Source: Aquatica leii (Eukaryota; Arthropoda; Insecta; Coleoptera; Lampyridae). Taken from it: DNA of 64,000 bases. This document shows positions 20,790 through 32,439 of the stretch, piece after piece. The first letter of the stretch is position 1. The number at the start of each line of letters is the position of its first letter. The notes under the pieces were generated by a model, which had not been told where the DNA came from, made no database searches, and saw nothing but the letters and a program-made list of their open reading frames with translations. The stretch is taken from assembly GCA_035610365.1 (NCBI GenBank), contig CM069436.1, positions 4,640,937-4,704,936 on the forward strand. The letters are read 5' to 3'. The position numbers and the translations under genes are program-made.

Positions 20790-22718
20790 AGAGCTCACTT
20801 CTTCCCAGGTTGGTCGTTGTTCGTTTTATTGCCAGTTTAGGAGTAATCTTATTTCAGGATCGTTTTATTGTTTACGACGCAACTGCTTAGGTTCCCACAC
20901 GTCATCAATCATAGCAGTTCTTCGGAGGCATGGTCTTCTGAACAATGCATCAGCGTTGCAATGACTGCTTCTGGCACGGTGATCTGTGGTATAGTCATAC
21001 CCGATCCATCGTGCTATTTGTTCTTGCAAAACTGCAATAGCAATTTTAAAGCTGCGTGGTCCGTTCTTAGTAAAAATTTTCGTCTATACAAATATTTGTA
21101 GAAGTGTTCTATGAACTTGACCACTGTTAACAGCTCTCTCCTAGTCACGCAATAATTTCTTTCTGGCTTGGACAAAACTTTACCAAAATACGCGATGACT
21201 TTTTCTTGTTCATCTTACACTTGTGAAAGGACTGCACCTATGGTCAGATTACTTGCATCGGTATCCAAAACAAACTTCCCATCTTCTCTTGGATGACTTA
21301 AAATTGGTAAAGTAACTAGGACCTGATTATAAGCGACTCATAAACATAACAACCGCGAAAGCTTAAGATTTTATATGACTAGGACCTGTTTTAGTTGACG
21401 AAAAGCGTTTTCGCACTTTTCATTCTATCTAAATTCTGCTTTTTTTTCGGTCAGTTTCGTCAAAGGTTTAGCAATATTGGTCATCGTCTATAATAGGTGC
21501 ACAACCCAAGAAAACTTTGGACCTTATGTTTGTCGATTGGTCTTGGCCATGTTTGCACTTCCCGGATTTTGTCTGGGTCAGCCTTTATTCCATCTCTAGA
21601 TACGACGTGGCCAAAGTATGGAACTATTTTTTTAAATACGTGGCATTTCTTTGGGTTCAGTTTTAGATTTGCCCCACGTAGTCGTTGGAACACTTCTTTG
21701 AAGTTGTTTAGGTATTCTTAAAACGACTTTCCAACCACGATCACGTCGTCTAGGTAAACCAATCATGTCTTCCAAGACAATCAGCGCAAGATGGTTACAC
21801 AGGCTGAAGGGCATCACAGTAAACTGTCACAAACTAGTTCCAATCGTAAAAACTGTTTTCTCACAATTCTTGGGTTTCAATTCTATTTGCCGGTAACCAC
21901 TCTTTAAATCCAACGTAGAAAATCGCTGGGATCGTGACAGGGTGTTTAACGTATCGCCAATTCTCGGTGAAGGGTAGCTGTCTTTTTTGGTTACGTCGTT
22001 AAGCTGTTCAAGTGTTCTTCAAACGACCTTCCAACCACGATCACGTCGTCCAGGTAAACCAAGCACATCTTCCAAGACAATTCACGCAAGATGGTCTCCA
22101 TCAAACGCTCGAATGTTGCAGGAGCGTTACACAGGCCGAAGGGCATCACAGTAATGTGCCACAAACCAGTTCCGATCGTAAAAGCTGTTTTTTCACGATC
22201 CTTGGGTTCTAATTCTAGCTGCCAGTAACTACTCTTTAAATCTAACGTGGAAAACCTCTGGGATCCTGACAGGGTGTCTAGCGTATCGTCAATTATGAAT
22301 AAAGGGTAGCTGTCCTTTTTGGTCACGTCGTTTAGCTGTCCGTAGTCTACGCAAAACCTGGTTGATCCATTTTTCTACTTTACGAGTACTATTGGGAACG
22401 CCAATGGGATATTTAAAGGTTCAATTACACTTTCTTTCTTCATATCCATAATTATTTGTCCGGCTTCTTCTCTTTTCGCCAAAGGAAGTCGGCGTACATG
22501 TTGTCTCCGGTAATAATTTTATGTTTTATCACGATAGTTCTTTCTTTGTAATTACTCTCTAGCACAAACACATTTTGATACTTCTGGATCAACCCTTTAA
22601 CTTTAGCCAGCTGGTCTTGGCTGAGGTTTTGGCATTTGGAGGTAAGAATGTCCAATAGATGTTGTGGGCACTTCTTTGACAATGTATTTGCATTAGAATT
22701 CACGCATCTGGCGTGCAT
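20790..22718 (-). pseudogene. Gypsy element 2 RT-RNase H remnant
   Basis: Minus strand. 22718-22452 is the RT lead-in (CPQHLLDILTSK). 22326-21991 is an open RT core: FSTLDLKSSYWQLELEP, MPFGLCNAPATFERLM and VYLDDVIVVG, the catalytic box. A second, more decayed copy of this core follows at 22020-21721. 21693-21481 continues with KCHVFKKIVPYFGHVVSRDG and FLGLCTYYRR. RNase H (FVLDTDASNLTIGAVL, YCVTRRELL, LRTDHAALK) spans about 21290-20900. A 50-bp insertion at 21328 and several stops disrupt it. The RT would copy the element's RNA; it is inactive. Confidence 0.85.
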
Positions 22719-22739
22719 TGCCCTACTATGGCCTTCTTT

Positions 22740-23970
22740 TTCAACGTTGCTAGATTTGAGTTGACATTCAAGATTCTTACTGGCATCGTGTTTTTCACTC
22801 GTATTAAAGTTCTGCTGATGTGTAGCCTTTTTTCAACTAAATGCTTTATAGGTTTAATGGCGCGAATGTAGCTTTTCCGGAGATTTCCGTCCAGGCGTCT
22901 TCACTCAATGAGACTTGCACGGCTGCCTTCGCTGATAAATAAAAAGAAATTTCTTTACTGTCGATCTTCAGGACATCGTTTTTCATGTCTAAATGGAACT
23001 CATAGTCTTTATAACGTCTTTTTCCAGAATAACTTCGTCCGTAACGTCGGCTACCAGTACTTAATGGTCGAGTACTGTATTTACCAAATCAGTAGTTGTC
23101 TTCTCATTTTTCCGTAATATGTCTGGACGAATGATGGTCTTCGTCGCTACCGTGTGTACCAGTAACTGAACACTTCTATATAATATAATTGCTATGCAAT
23201 TGCTTCATTGGCGATGACATTTGAATGGTAATCTCCGGCGCATGGCTTGTTGAGGTCGACTTTTGTCCCATTCTTGGTCGACCTGTTCTAGTTTTCCGGA
23301 CGCTCTTTTGGTTTTCTTTTGAGCTTCCTTGTACGTGACCCACTTCTCCGCAGTTCTAGCACATCACTTCTCTTTCTCGAGCTATTTGTTCCCGAAATGC
23401 ACGTCGCACTATTTCTTCAAGGCTTTCTGGTGTCTGCGCGGGCATTTCTGCAGCACAGCGGATCTTATGGCTGCCTCGGTGCGATGCTTGTTTTGCTTTT
23501 TACCATCAAAATTTGAAGGTGCAACTTTAAATTGTGAGTGGTTTTTTCCCGATGGTCTATTATTAAATCTTTGTGTTTCTTGTACCATGGAAATTCATTT
23601 GGTTCATTCTTGCTTTTAGCAATTTCATTCTGTCTTATAATTTGTCATGTATTGCTTCTATTTTGTTTTCTAGAACTCCGCATATTTGTTTTCTTAAATT
23701 TAACATATCTGCTTGAGTTTTCTCTTGAACAATTTTAATTTGGTTTTTTATGTTTTCTTCTTTTAAACTTTTCCATCAATTTTTCTTGTATTTTCTGAGT
23801 ATTTTCAAATAATCCTTTAATTTTTTAGTTTTTTCCCAAGATTTTTCTTCCATTTTTCTTGAATCTTTTTTCATATTTTTGTTCATCGATTCTTGACCAT
23901 TTTTGATTGATTCGAGAAACTCAAATAACTTTGAATCTATTTTAACTGCTTGCAAACGCGTCATCAGCAT
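22740..23970 (-). pseudogene. Gypsy element 2 gag and protease remnant
   Basis: Minus strand. 23970-23776 encodes a charged coiled-coil-like N-terminus (SIKNGQESMNKNMKKDSRKM). At 23361-23321 a CCHC zinc knuckle reads C-stop-N-C-G-E-V-G-H: the second position is TAG (23358-23356), where Trp is common, and the last Cys is lost. Protease-like sequence follows around 23160-22960 (IRPDILRKNEKTTTDLV, VADVTDEVIL). Frames are broken throughout. Confidence 0.7.
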
Positions 23971-24149
23971 AAATTAAAACACGATAAAAAGTTAAATAAC
24001 ACTAAATTTTAATAATGCTCGATTTTTTATTACTAAATACAAAACAAACACACGCGACACGTACTTATCACATAACGTTTTTATTACGAGAGCAATGTTA
24101 AATTTCTTGTATTCACACCTTAAAACCGCGAATTCCACACTGACACCAC

Positions 24150-24518
24150 TGTAACGAATTTTTATAAACAAAAAACTACACGTAACTAAAAATCTAACGA
24201 TATTTAAGTATGACACTTACACTAGTTTATATATTACTATCACTAGTCTGCACTTTTTAATTTTATTTAAACCTGATACTTGTTTATGTTAAGAACACGT
24301 ACGCGACGTATATTTGTTGTACTAGCACTAGTACTTTATATATTTATCTTCACACGCGTTAATCACTTATTTATTTTAAACCGACAAAATCTTCTCGATT
24401 TAATTCGAATCTATGCTTCCTTTGAACCATTTTTATATATTTCTGTTATCTGTCTCTAAACTGCTCAGCATTCTTCGGCCATTGTCTTGAATTTGACAAT
24501 AACTTCGCGAACGTTGGA
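24150..24518 (-). repeat. 5' LTR of Gypsy element 2
   Basis: On the plus strand it begins TGTAACG at 24150 and ends near GAACGTTGGA at 24518. After the LTR on the minus strand comes TGGTGTCAGTGTGGAATTC (24148-24130), one base in from the LTR edge, a primer-binding-site candidate since it starts with TGG; which tRNA it would bind I cannot say. The LTR is a divergent relative of the other Gypsy LTRs here. Confidence 0.75.
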
Positions 24519-24835
24519 GAACAACCAAAGTCTTATGATATTTCAACGGCATCAGCAGCAGCAATTGTAACATTACCGATCAACCACCAGTAAACGAAAC
24601 TGTTACACGAAGCTACCAGATTTTTTGACATTATCCCTAAGGAGTAGTGGCAGAGAAATATCGATAGTCGACACTGTCGATAGTTGCTTTCAAACTGTCG
24701 ATAACTATCTGTAATTTTCGATAATATCAAAAATTTAAGTTAAAATTTAACTTTTTGAAGAAATTGTGTACGTTCTTTTTTATTCTTTATCGGGAATTAA
24801 TAATAAACAAAAAAAGCACAGATCCTACAAGGTAT

Positions 24836-25000
24836 ATTTATTTTGATTGAGAAATAACAAAATGTCAACGTCTTTGGTTTTACGCGTAACCTTCTGTCTA
24901 AAATAATTAGGCCTGATTTACTGAAAATTCTTTCAGATAGGATCGAAGATGAAGTCACACATAGAAACTTTTTAGCACATTTTTGTAGTGCGCTAAAGGT
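24836..25000 (-). pseudogene. hAT transposase C-terminal fragment
   Basis: One minus-strand frame reads AKKFLCVTSSSILSERIFSK then LIILDRRLRVKPKTLTF, the hAT dimerisation domain (conserved S-E-R-x-F-S). No upstream part of the protein is seen. Nearby TATCGATA-type repeats (24658-24725, 25139-25150) may be subterminal repeats of the same element. The CACTG transposon copy B is inserted 166 bp to the right. Confidence 0.75.
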
Positions 25001-25166
25001 AACAAAAAACCAACCTATGCATGTTAGGTTTTTGTAATGACCAATTCGTGCAAGCTTTAAACGCAGTTTACTCTAATGCGTATTCTATTATAAACTTCTG
25101 GGAGAATTGTTGGTAGTATTTTTACCATTATCGCTTACTATCGATAGTGAAGGATAGTTTTAATAA

Positions 25167-27720
25167 CACTGGTCTGCATGAAAATCGGCCCTGATACCAT
25201 TCATGACGATGCCTATGTAAAATGACCTCCTGAATCCAAAAATGAGGTCCGTTTTTACCCATCACCCACCTATTTTGGGGGGCCCCATTTTTATTTTATT
25301 TTTTGCATTTTTTTTTAAATTTTAACTTATAGCCGTTAAACATCCCAAAGCAGGTAATAAAATTTATACCAAAGTATATTGCAAAAGTTTTGCTATAAAA
25401 TGTATATAGAAACAACAATAAAATACAAATATATAAGATCAGTAAAAAAATATTATTAAACAGTTAGGAAGATTCACTGCACGACGCTGGCGATTTCAAT
25501 ACCACATGCAGGTTCGAACAGGAATTTTCGACAGGCATGAACTTGCATTACTCTTCTCATTATAGTATATTACATTGTTTGCTTAACTGCTTCGATCAGT
25601 ACATCTATAACTGTTGCAGAGTTAACTTGTCGACGTTTTAAACGTGCTGGATTTTGTGTTCATTTTTGTTCATTTGTGTAAAACAGTAAAACTACTTTTA
25701 CTCCGGATTTTTTCAAGTGACTAAGTGTGATTTGTGGTTAATGTCGGGCGTTGAATTACTGTTTAATTATACCACGCGAGTGTAAAAATCATCCCGATAG
25801 CTTCTGCTATGTCTGCGGGGAATTAACTTCAAAAGTGCAACGAAAACCCCTTTCTCCGCTTGTTAAAACAGCTTATAAATTGTGCTTTGATTGTCAAGTT
25901 GGCGACCAGGACAAGACTTGGGCTCCATCAGTTTGCTGTACGACTTGTTACAGTAGTTTGACCAAATGGCTCAAAGGTACCCGTAAATCAATGTCATTTG
26001 CTGTATCCATGGTTTGGCGTGAACCTCGCTGTCATCTTACAGATTGTTACTTTTGTATGACTTCTACCGTCGGGTTTTCGAGCAAAAGTAAGCATACAAT
26101 TCAGTATCCCAATATTCCGTCAGCTCTAAGACCTGTTCCTCATAACGATATTTTGCCAATCCCATAGCTCCCAAACACTTATACTCTAGAGCCAGAAATT
26201 AATTTAAAAGACTCTGAGCCACAACCTGGGGCTTCGAATGATACGTTCAATGATGATGAAGAGTATTCCGCAGATTTAGTTTTTCGGCAACCTCACCTCC
26301 TCACTCAATCGGAATTAAATGATCTTGTCAGGGATTTGCAGTTACCCAAGACTAAATCTCAGCTTCTAGGATCGCGACTTCAACAGTGGAATCTCTTAGA
26401 AAAGGGAGTAAAAATATCTTCTTACAGGACCAGACAAGCAACCCTGAAATGTCTTTTCTCAGAAGATAAAGGTTTAGTGTTCTGCCCTAATGCAAATTTA
26501 TTGATGACTGAGCTACAGATGCCATGTGACTCAGACAAATGGAGACTGTTTATAGACTCATCAAAAACAAGCTTAAAAATTGTCCTGTTGGCAAATGGGA
26601 ATGACTTCCCATCAGTTCCAGTTGCATACTCTGTTGATATGAAGGAAACGTACGAAAACATCTTCAGAATCCTTGATGAAATTAGTTATCATGATTATAA
26701 GTGGAAACTTTGCGCTGACTTAAAAGTTGTTGCTCTACTTACGGGCCTGCAATCAGGATTCACAAAATATTGCTGCTTCCTTTGTGTATGGGATAGCCTA
26801 GCCCGAGATAAACATTACATCGTACGGGACTGGCCTCTGCGAGAAAATCTTATTCTTGGTCAGAAAAATTTTCCCCACAATCCTTTGATTCCGAAGGAAA
26901 ATATTTACTTACCACCTTTACGCATCAAACTTGGATTGATCAAGTAGTTTGTGAAAGCAGTGGACAAGACAGGTGGCGCTTTTCAATTTTTGAAAACTAA
27001 ATTTCCTCGTCTTAGCGAAGCTAAAATCAAAGAAGGCGTTTTTGTTGGTTCCCAGATTAGACAACTATTCCAAGATTCGATGTTTATTGAACACCTAGAT
27101 CGAAAAGAAAAACGAGCTTGGCTTGCATTTCAAAACGTTTGTAAGAACTTCCTGGGTAACTACAAAAGTGAAGATTATTATGTCGCTCACGTCGAGGAAC
27201 TGCTTTTAGCGTCCAAGGACATAGGATGTAACATGTCTCTTAAAGTTCACTTCCTTCACTCGCATCTGGACTTTTTCCCTGAAAATTTAGGAGCAGTCTC
27301 GGATGAACACGGGAAACGGTTCCATCAACACATCGCTAAGCTGGAGAAGAGATTTTCAGGGAAGTGGAATGCAAGCATGTTGGCGGAGTACTGCTGGTTT
27401 TTGAAACCAGAGAGCTGTACCTCAGGGTATAAAAGGAAAGCAGGCACCAAGTAACGATGAATATCTTTTTATTTATTACTGTTTATACCTAAAATAGTTA
27501 TAGTTATATTTATTATTATAATAATTATTATTATCGTTCGATAAATAAATTATAATTAATTTATCGAAAAGTGGTAAAATTAGAGATTTGGGGCTCCCTC
27601 GAAAATGGTGGGTGGTGGAAGAAAACGGAAGACATATTTGGATTCAGGACGTCATTTTACATAAGAATCACCCGGAATAGTGTCAGGGCTCGATAAAAAA
27701 TATTTTTTTGCAGACCAGTG
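25167..27720 (+). mobile_element. CACTG-terminus DNA transposon, copy B (complete)
   Basis: Starts CACTGGTCTGCA (25167) and ends TGCAGACCAGTG (27720), a perfect 12-bp terminal inverted repeat. TAA precedes (25164-25166) and follows (27721-27723), a 3-bp target duplication. Length 2554 bp, with a single long coding region. CACTG ends and a 3-bp duplication suggest the CACTA/EnSpm group; the protein itself does not show me a known DDE motif. Its left 1.3 kb is also present inverted at 1-1295. Confidence 0.9.
25769..27454 (+). pseudogene. CACTG transposon protein, single frame with lost start and two stops
   Basis: The frame is unshifted over 562 codons. The start codon used in copy A (ATG) is ATA here (25769-25771). 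Two in-frame TAG codons occur: 26165-26167, where copy A has GAG, and 26945-26947, within LGLIK-stop-FVKAVD. The N-terminal part has CYVC, CFDCQ, CCTTC and CYFC cysteine pairs. The central part has WRLFIDSSKTSLKIVLL and KLCADLKVVALLTGLQSGF then CFLCVWDS; the C-terminal part has NMSLKVHFLHSHLDFFPENL and SDEHGKRFHQ. Asp residues in FIDSS and ADLK and the HSHLD/DEHG region are candidate catalytic positions, which is inference. Proteins like this are abundant and unnamed in arthropods. Confidence 0.88.
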
Positions 27721-27723
27721 TAA

Positions 27724-30700
27724 TCGATGGCTATCGATTTCTCTCCACCCGTACTAGGGAGAGAGTACATGGTAGACTATCTAATTCTAGTATCGCAGTT
27801 TGTTAAATTTAAAATATTTCACTTTGAATTTTAAGATAAAAAAATGAATTCAGTATTTTTTTTTAATCAGAAATACCAATTTTTGGGTCTTTGAGCCTTA
27901 ATTATTCTTTTGCCACAAAATTAGTGCAGTATAGCAAATTGTTGTTATTCTCTTCTGTTTTTGATAAAATTGTGGATCGAACTGTTTATTTTTTTATTTA
28001 AAACTTAAAAAAATGGAAAACCATTTGTAACAGAAAAGAGTTTTCACCAATAGCTAATTTCATTTGATATATTCGTGTTAAAGTGACTAAGCGGGATATA
28101 GTTTTAATAAAATTTGACAAAAGGCGAAAACCAAAAGAAAAAAAAACTATTAAAATTGTCACCCTTTTAGTACGAGTAAAAGACGGCGTTTTTTTTTTGT
28201 TTTTGCGCTTGATCTTAGATCTTCTCTGATTTTTAGTGTAAAATGTATAAAAGTGGGAATTTATTTTATATTTTTTTCTAAAATGTACAGAAAAATAAAT
28301 TATTCAAACTTGATTTATAAGAAAATTGTGTGCAATTAATAAAAAATTTGAATCTTCACAAAATTAAATACAATTACGTTTTCGGTTTTGAAAATGGCGT
28401 CGCAAGCATAAAGAGTTGGACCTTAAAAGTAACGTCATTATTGATATTTTCTTTCTCTTTTATAGTATGTATTTTTTTTCGATTACTGAGAATTGCATAT
28501 ATGACTCACTTTGTACAAAATTCTGTATTTTTTAAGACAATTGCGCCGTATTAGTTCATTTTAAAGAGTATGTTGAAAAAACGGTTCACAAACTTTATCT
28601 AATGTTTTTTATGAATTATAAAGAACTCATCGATAACCTCGACGTTTCACTCATATTTGCCAAGTTATTGAAATAAGAAAAATGTCGCCTAGAAATGTGT
28701 CATTATTAGTTGTAAAGTTCGACATTTTCGTTACTAATTACGTGTACAAGAAATTCCGTAAATTTAGTGGAATTGTGAATCATTTTTTACATTTGTAAAA
28801 ATCTTGATGCTACTTTATGATTCGTCGATTATTTGTGTTGGAAAAATGCAATTAGTCATGGAAATTTTTGTTATAAAACGAAAACTAAACTAAAATACTT
28901 ACATGAACCGCAACACTTTACAAGTACAATTACATGATTCAGAATTTGTTTTTTGGTAATTGATAAGTTCTCTATACGATTGCATCACGATCACGTGCGT
29001 TCTAAACATTTTTTCGTTAAAATCGTAAACAATTTCAGTTTTACAATTTAAACAAAATAAAAAGAACGTCATAAAACATGAAATGCAATTTAATAAACTT
29101 ACGAAACACGCAAGCCATTTTACGTAAAATATTTGTACTGTCAAACCTATAAAATATGACAATATCAAAAAGAATCAATATGCATTAGATTTTCCAAACC
29201 TTTTTTTTACAATTCGTGTCTAAAGCGTGGTATATAAATAGCGCAGGAATGCATTCCGATGCATTCGAAGTGTTTCAATTTTTTTTCACCCATTGCTAAA
29301 CGTATTTTAGAGAAGGAAATCTTATTAGAAGGAATTACGATGTAATGCAATTTGCTGATACCGGGTATTTAAATTTAAAGCGAGTTTTAAATAAAGTAGG
29401 TCAAATGAACAGTCAAACAAAATAAATTATAAAAAAAACATGTCTTTCAGTTGGCGTTGATATTGCCATTTTTATGTATTAAAATTCTTTGATATTTGAA
29501 TTTACTGTTTCATGGCATTTTCTTTGTCATTTACTAACGTTTTTAGAATTGATCCTTTTATATTTGGTATAAAGTTTTGAAAAATGAGCGCTGAATATTT
29601 ATTTTTATTTGTTTGAAGTACTGGTAACTAGTCCAGTTGGTCTAATCGATTTTTTAGAAAATTTTCTAAGTTATCGATTTAATTTGTACGGAGATAACCT
29701 CAATATTTAAAGATAATAAAGTAAGCAATCAAGGAAGCTTTTATCTACTTGCATTTTTATCGATGTACTTATTTAAAGTTGTAAATAAAGTTGCTGGATT
29801 ACCTACCGCAGTACATAACTAAAAAAAATATTTTAAATGTACGCAAAGTGGTGCTCCACTTCATAAACGATTTAGTTTTAGAACCAAACGACCGTGACTT
29901 GTTTGTCGTAATTAATGCAATTGATCGATCTATAAATACAAGATCGGGATTTTCACGTTTCCTTTAAACATCGAAGGAACTCATGAAAATTACCATAAAA
30001 AGTTCCTCTTTGCCCCGCTCGTTTTTATGCTCTGATCGCTTCATATAGGTTTTAGCAGCTGCAAAATGCGCCGCATATTGAATTTTAATTCAACTGACAT
30101 GACATGCCTAATCGTAAAAATTAATATTGATTAGTGTTGCGGTATTGAAGATGCTTAAAAGTAGACGAATCTTACATTAATACTTATTTCCACCGCAATT
30201 GCTTGGTTACAACCAGGAAATGTGGCTTAAAGGATACTAGTTTCGGATAACCTTGATTGTTTAATTTATTTATGAGAAACCTAACCCATTATTATGCACT
30301 CAGCCTTCCCTTCTAAATTTGCAGCGCTGCTGCTGTTTTCTTGCGTAACGATATAAAATATACACGATTAGCAGTTTTGTTTTTCTCTCAGTTTTAAAGT
30401 GGTTTGGTTTTAGGTTCTATCTTCCTCTATTACCTTCACTTAAGATACATAGACACCGATGAGTAATATAATATCTTCAACGCCAACATATATCTAAGCG
30501 CAACTTTTTAAATTTATTTTTAAAAAATCAAAGATGGCGTAATACATGAGGACGCCGCCGTGATCCAGATGCTTTATGACAAGCGATTATTATCGTGAAT
30601 ATTTTAAGTTTGTGATATTTGACCTTACAACGGATTATGTTTCTTAGAGTATTTGCTAATAGATTTACGTAATCGGAATAGCACGATTGACAATTATTTC

Positions 30701-31385
30701 GTGGTTAGTTTTTGCAAACGATCTTTCGATTGCTCGATTTCGAACAATCTATTGATGCGGTTGCTTAGTAAATAGAAAGGAGTCTATTTTTTATTGGTGT
30801 GGTTCGATGCTGTTTAGGTTTAGCAAATAATTTATAAAGAAATATTGAGGAAAAAAACATCAATTTTTTGGGTTTGCTGAGTTCAGTAAAACCATTGTAG
30901 TAGGTATTTTCTGATTTCCTTAAATTCATAAAAAAAATAACAAATAATAGTAATTTAACCGAAAATTTTATTTATTTGTGTAAGCTTATTCTAAACTTCT
31001 TTCTTCTACTATTGCATATTCCTTTAGAAATTGTATAAGCCACAATTCCAAAAAATGATAAATTACGTTCGAACAAGCTTTATTTAAAATATATATCTCA
31101 ATTTAAAATGCGATACGCAACTTGTAGTGAACCAAAGCAATGGCGGTCAGGCACAATCTTTGCTTCAAATAATATGATCTATAAATATCTTCCACAATCT
31201 AAGGTCTATGGTTTACATACCTTTGCAAGTATCTCTACTTGTAAAAAAAAATATTCTACGATTGACACAGCGCTGTCTTAGAATTTCTTTTGCTGAACCT
31301 AACATTGAAACTCAACCTATCAATTATACTGTTTATACAAAATCAAGTTAGAGTGATTACTGGTCATTGCAGTTAGGTATTTGAG
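27724..31385. other. 3.7 kb AT-rich non-coding stretch
   Basis: No coding similarity, inverted repeat or tandem array that I can defend. Open frames such as 28899-29168 (minus) are short, hydrophobic and AT-driven. TATAAATAG at 29232-29240 resembles a TATA box but nothing coding follows. Confidence 0.5.
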
Positions 31386-31763
31386 GTATAGTTCTATGTT
31401 GATCAAATTAATGATTCTTTCTTTTAAGAGGTAGGACAGAAGCAACTAGTTCAGTTTTTTTGCGACGTTTTGTGTTCTAGATGAACACTTCATCAAGCTC
31501 GCTCCACTGAATCAAAAAAGAGTTAACATTCAATAAAACAGTTAATTAAAAACAGAAATTTCTGACGAACGTCAATGTGCACGATATGATTGTGTTTTTC
31601 ATTAAATGTTTTATTCAATGTTAACTCTTTTTTTGACTCAGTGGAGCGAGCCTGATAAAGTGTTCCTCTAGAACACAAAACGTCGCAAAAAAACTGAATT
31701 AGTTGCTTCTGTCCTACCGCCTAAAAGAAGGGATCATTAATTTGATCAACTTAAAACTGTATA
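31386..31763. mobile_element. Foldback/MITE-like element with about 150-bp inverted arms
   Basis: The left arm (31386-31545) and right arm (31606-31763) are inverted copies with few mismatches, sharing GTTGATCAAATTAATGAT, TTTTTTTGCGACGTTTTG and GCTCGCTCCACTGA. The centre is AT-rich and non-coding. The solo LTR at 31765 begins right after the right arm, so the LTR inserted at the end of this element. Confidence 0.85.
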
Positions 31764-31764
31764 T

Positions 31765-32172
31765 TGTAACGAATTTTATTATTAAAACTAAAAATATGTA
31801 CACTTTTAAATTAACCGAACTAATTAAATCTAATAATATTTAATAAAAACAATTACACTAATTTATATCACTTACACGAAGATAAGATAACGTCCGCGGA
31901 TAGCTTCACACACTTGTTTACACTAAAGTCACGTACAAGATTATTCTCCGTATATTTATCTACACACACGCGCTAACGACTTATTTTTAGACTTGAATAA
32001 TCTTCTTAACACTGTTGTTGTCGCATTACGGAAATAACTGACCTACGATTTGTTTGTTCCGTATATATACACATTTTGGAAATCTTTCTCGAATGTTCCA
32101 TACCTTTCGGTATACGTTCTAGAAGATGGATAACAACTTCGAGAAGGCTCTTGAATTTGAGAACGTTTCAAT
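31765..32172 (-). repeat. Solo Gypsy LTR
   Basis: Plus-strand ends TGTAACG...GTTTCA. Left flank ATAT (31761-31764), right flank ATAA (32173-32176), so the expected 4-bp duplication carries one substitution. Nearly collinear with 14029-14472. Confidence 0.9.
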
Positions 32173-32439
32173 AACATTACCAGGAGGCGAACCGTTCCAT
32201 TAGGTATTTGAAGTGTTTAAAAATGTAAGTCTAAAGACCTGGTGAATATAGGGCGTATGGAAGAATTTTAACACCCATTTCGTTCAAGTTCTGAATCTAA
32301 CTTTATCAACAACATTAAAACATCAATTTAGCAATTTATTGCATAAATCTAGTTCTCACGTAATAACAAATGAATAGAAACTATAACAACTTATTAAAAC
32401 TACATGAATTCTTCAATATGTTTTCCCATATGTTCTAGG

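Larger units (their letters stand above)
20671..24518 (-). mobile_element. Ty3/Gypsy retrotransposon 2 (gag-PR-RT-RH, integrase missing)
   Basis: Minus-strand element. The 5' LTR is at 24150-24518, followed by gag, protease, RT and RNase H, then directly by a polypurine-like AAGAAGGGAGTAG (about 20763-20785) and a truncated 3' LTR (20671-20762). Integrase and any macro ORF are deleted between the RNase H linker and the polypurine tract. The RT segment is partly duplicated (21721-22345). Confidence 0.85.

Noticed and set aside
1-27720. Inverted pair 1-1295 and 25167-26461 as the ends of one giant 26-kb element
   Set aside because: Copy B has both of its own terminal repeats and its own TAA duplication, so these are two separate insertions in opposite orientation.
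28899-29168. 89-codon minus-strand ORF with a signal-like hydrophobic start
   Set aside because: Isolated, AT-driven composition, no splice or family evidence; not enough to call a gene.
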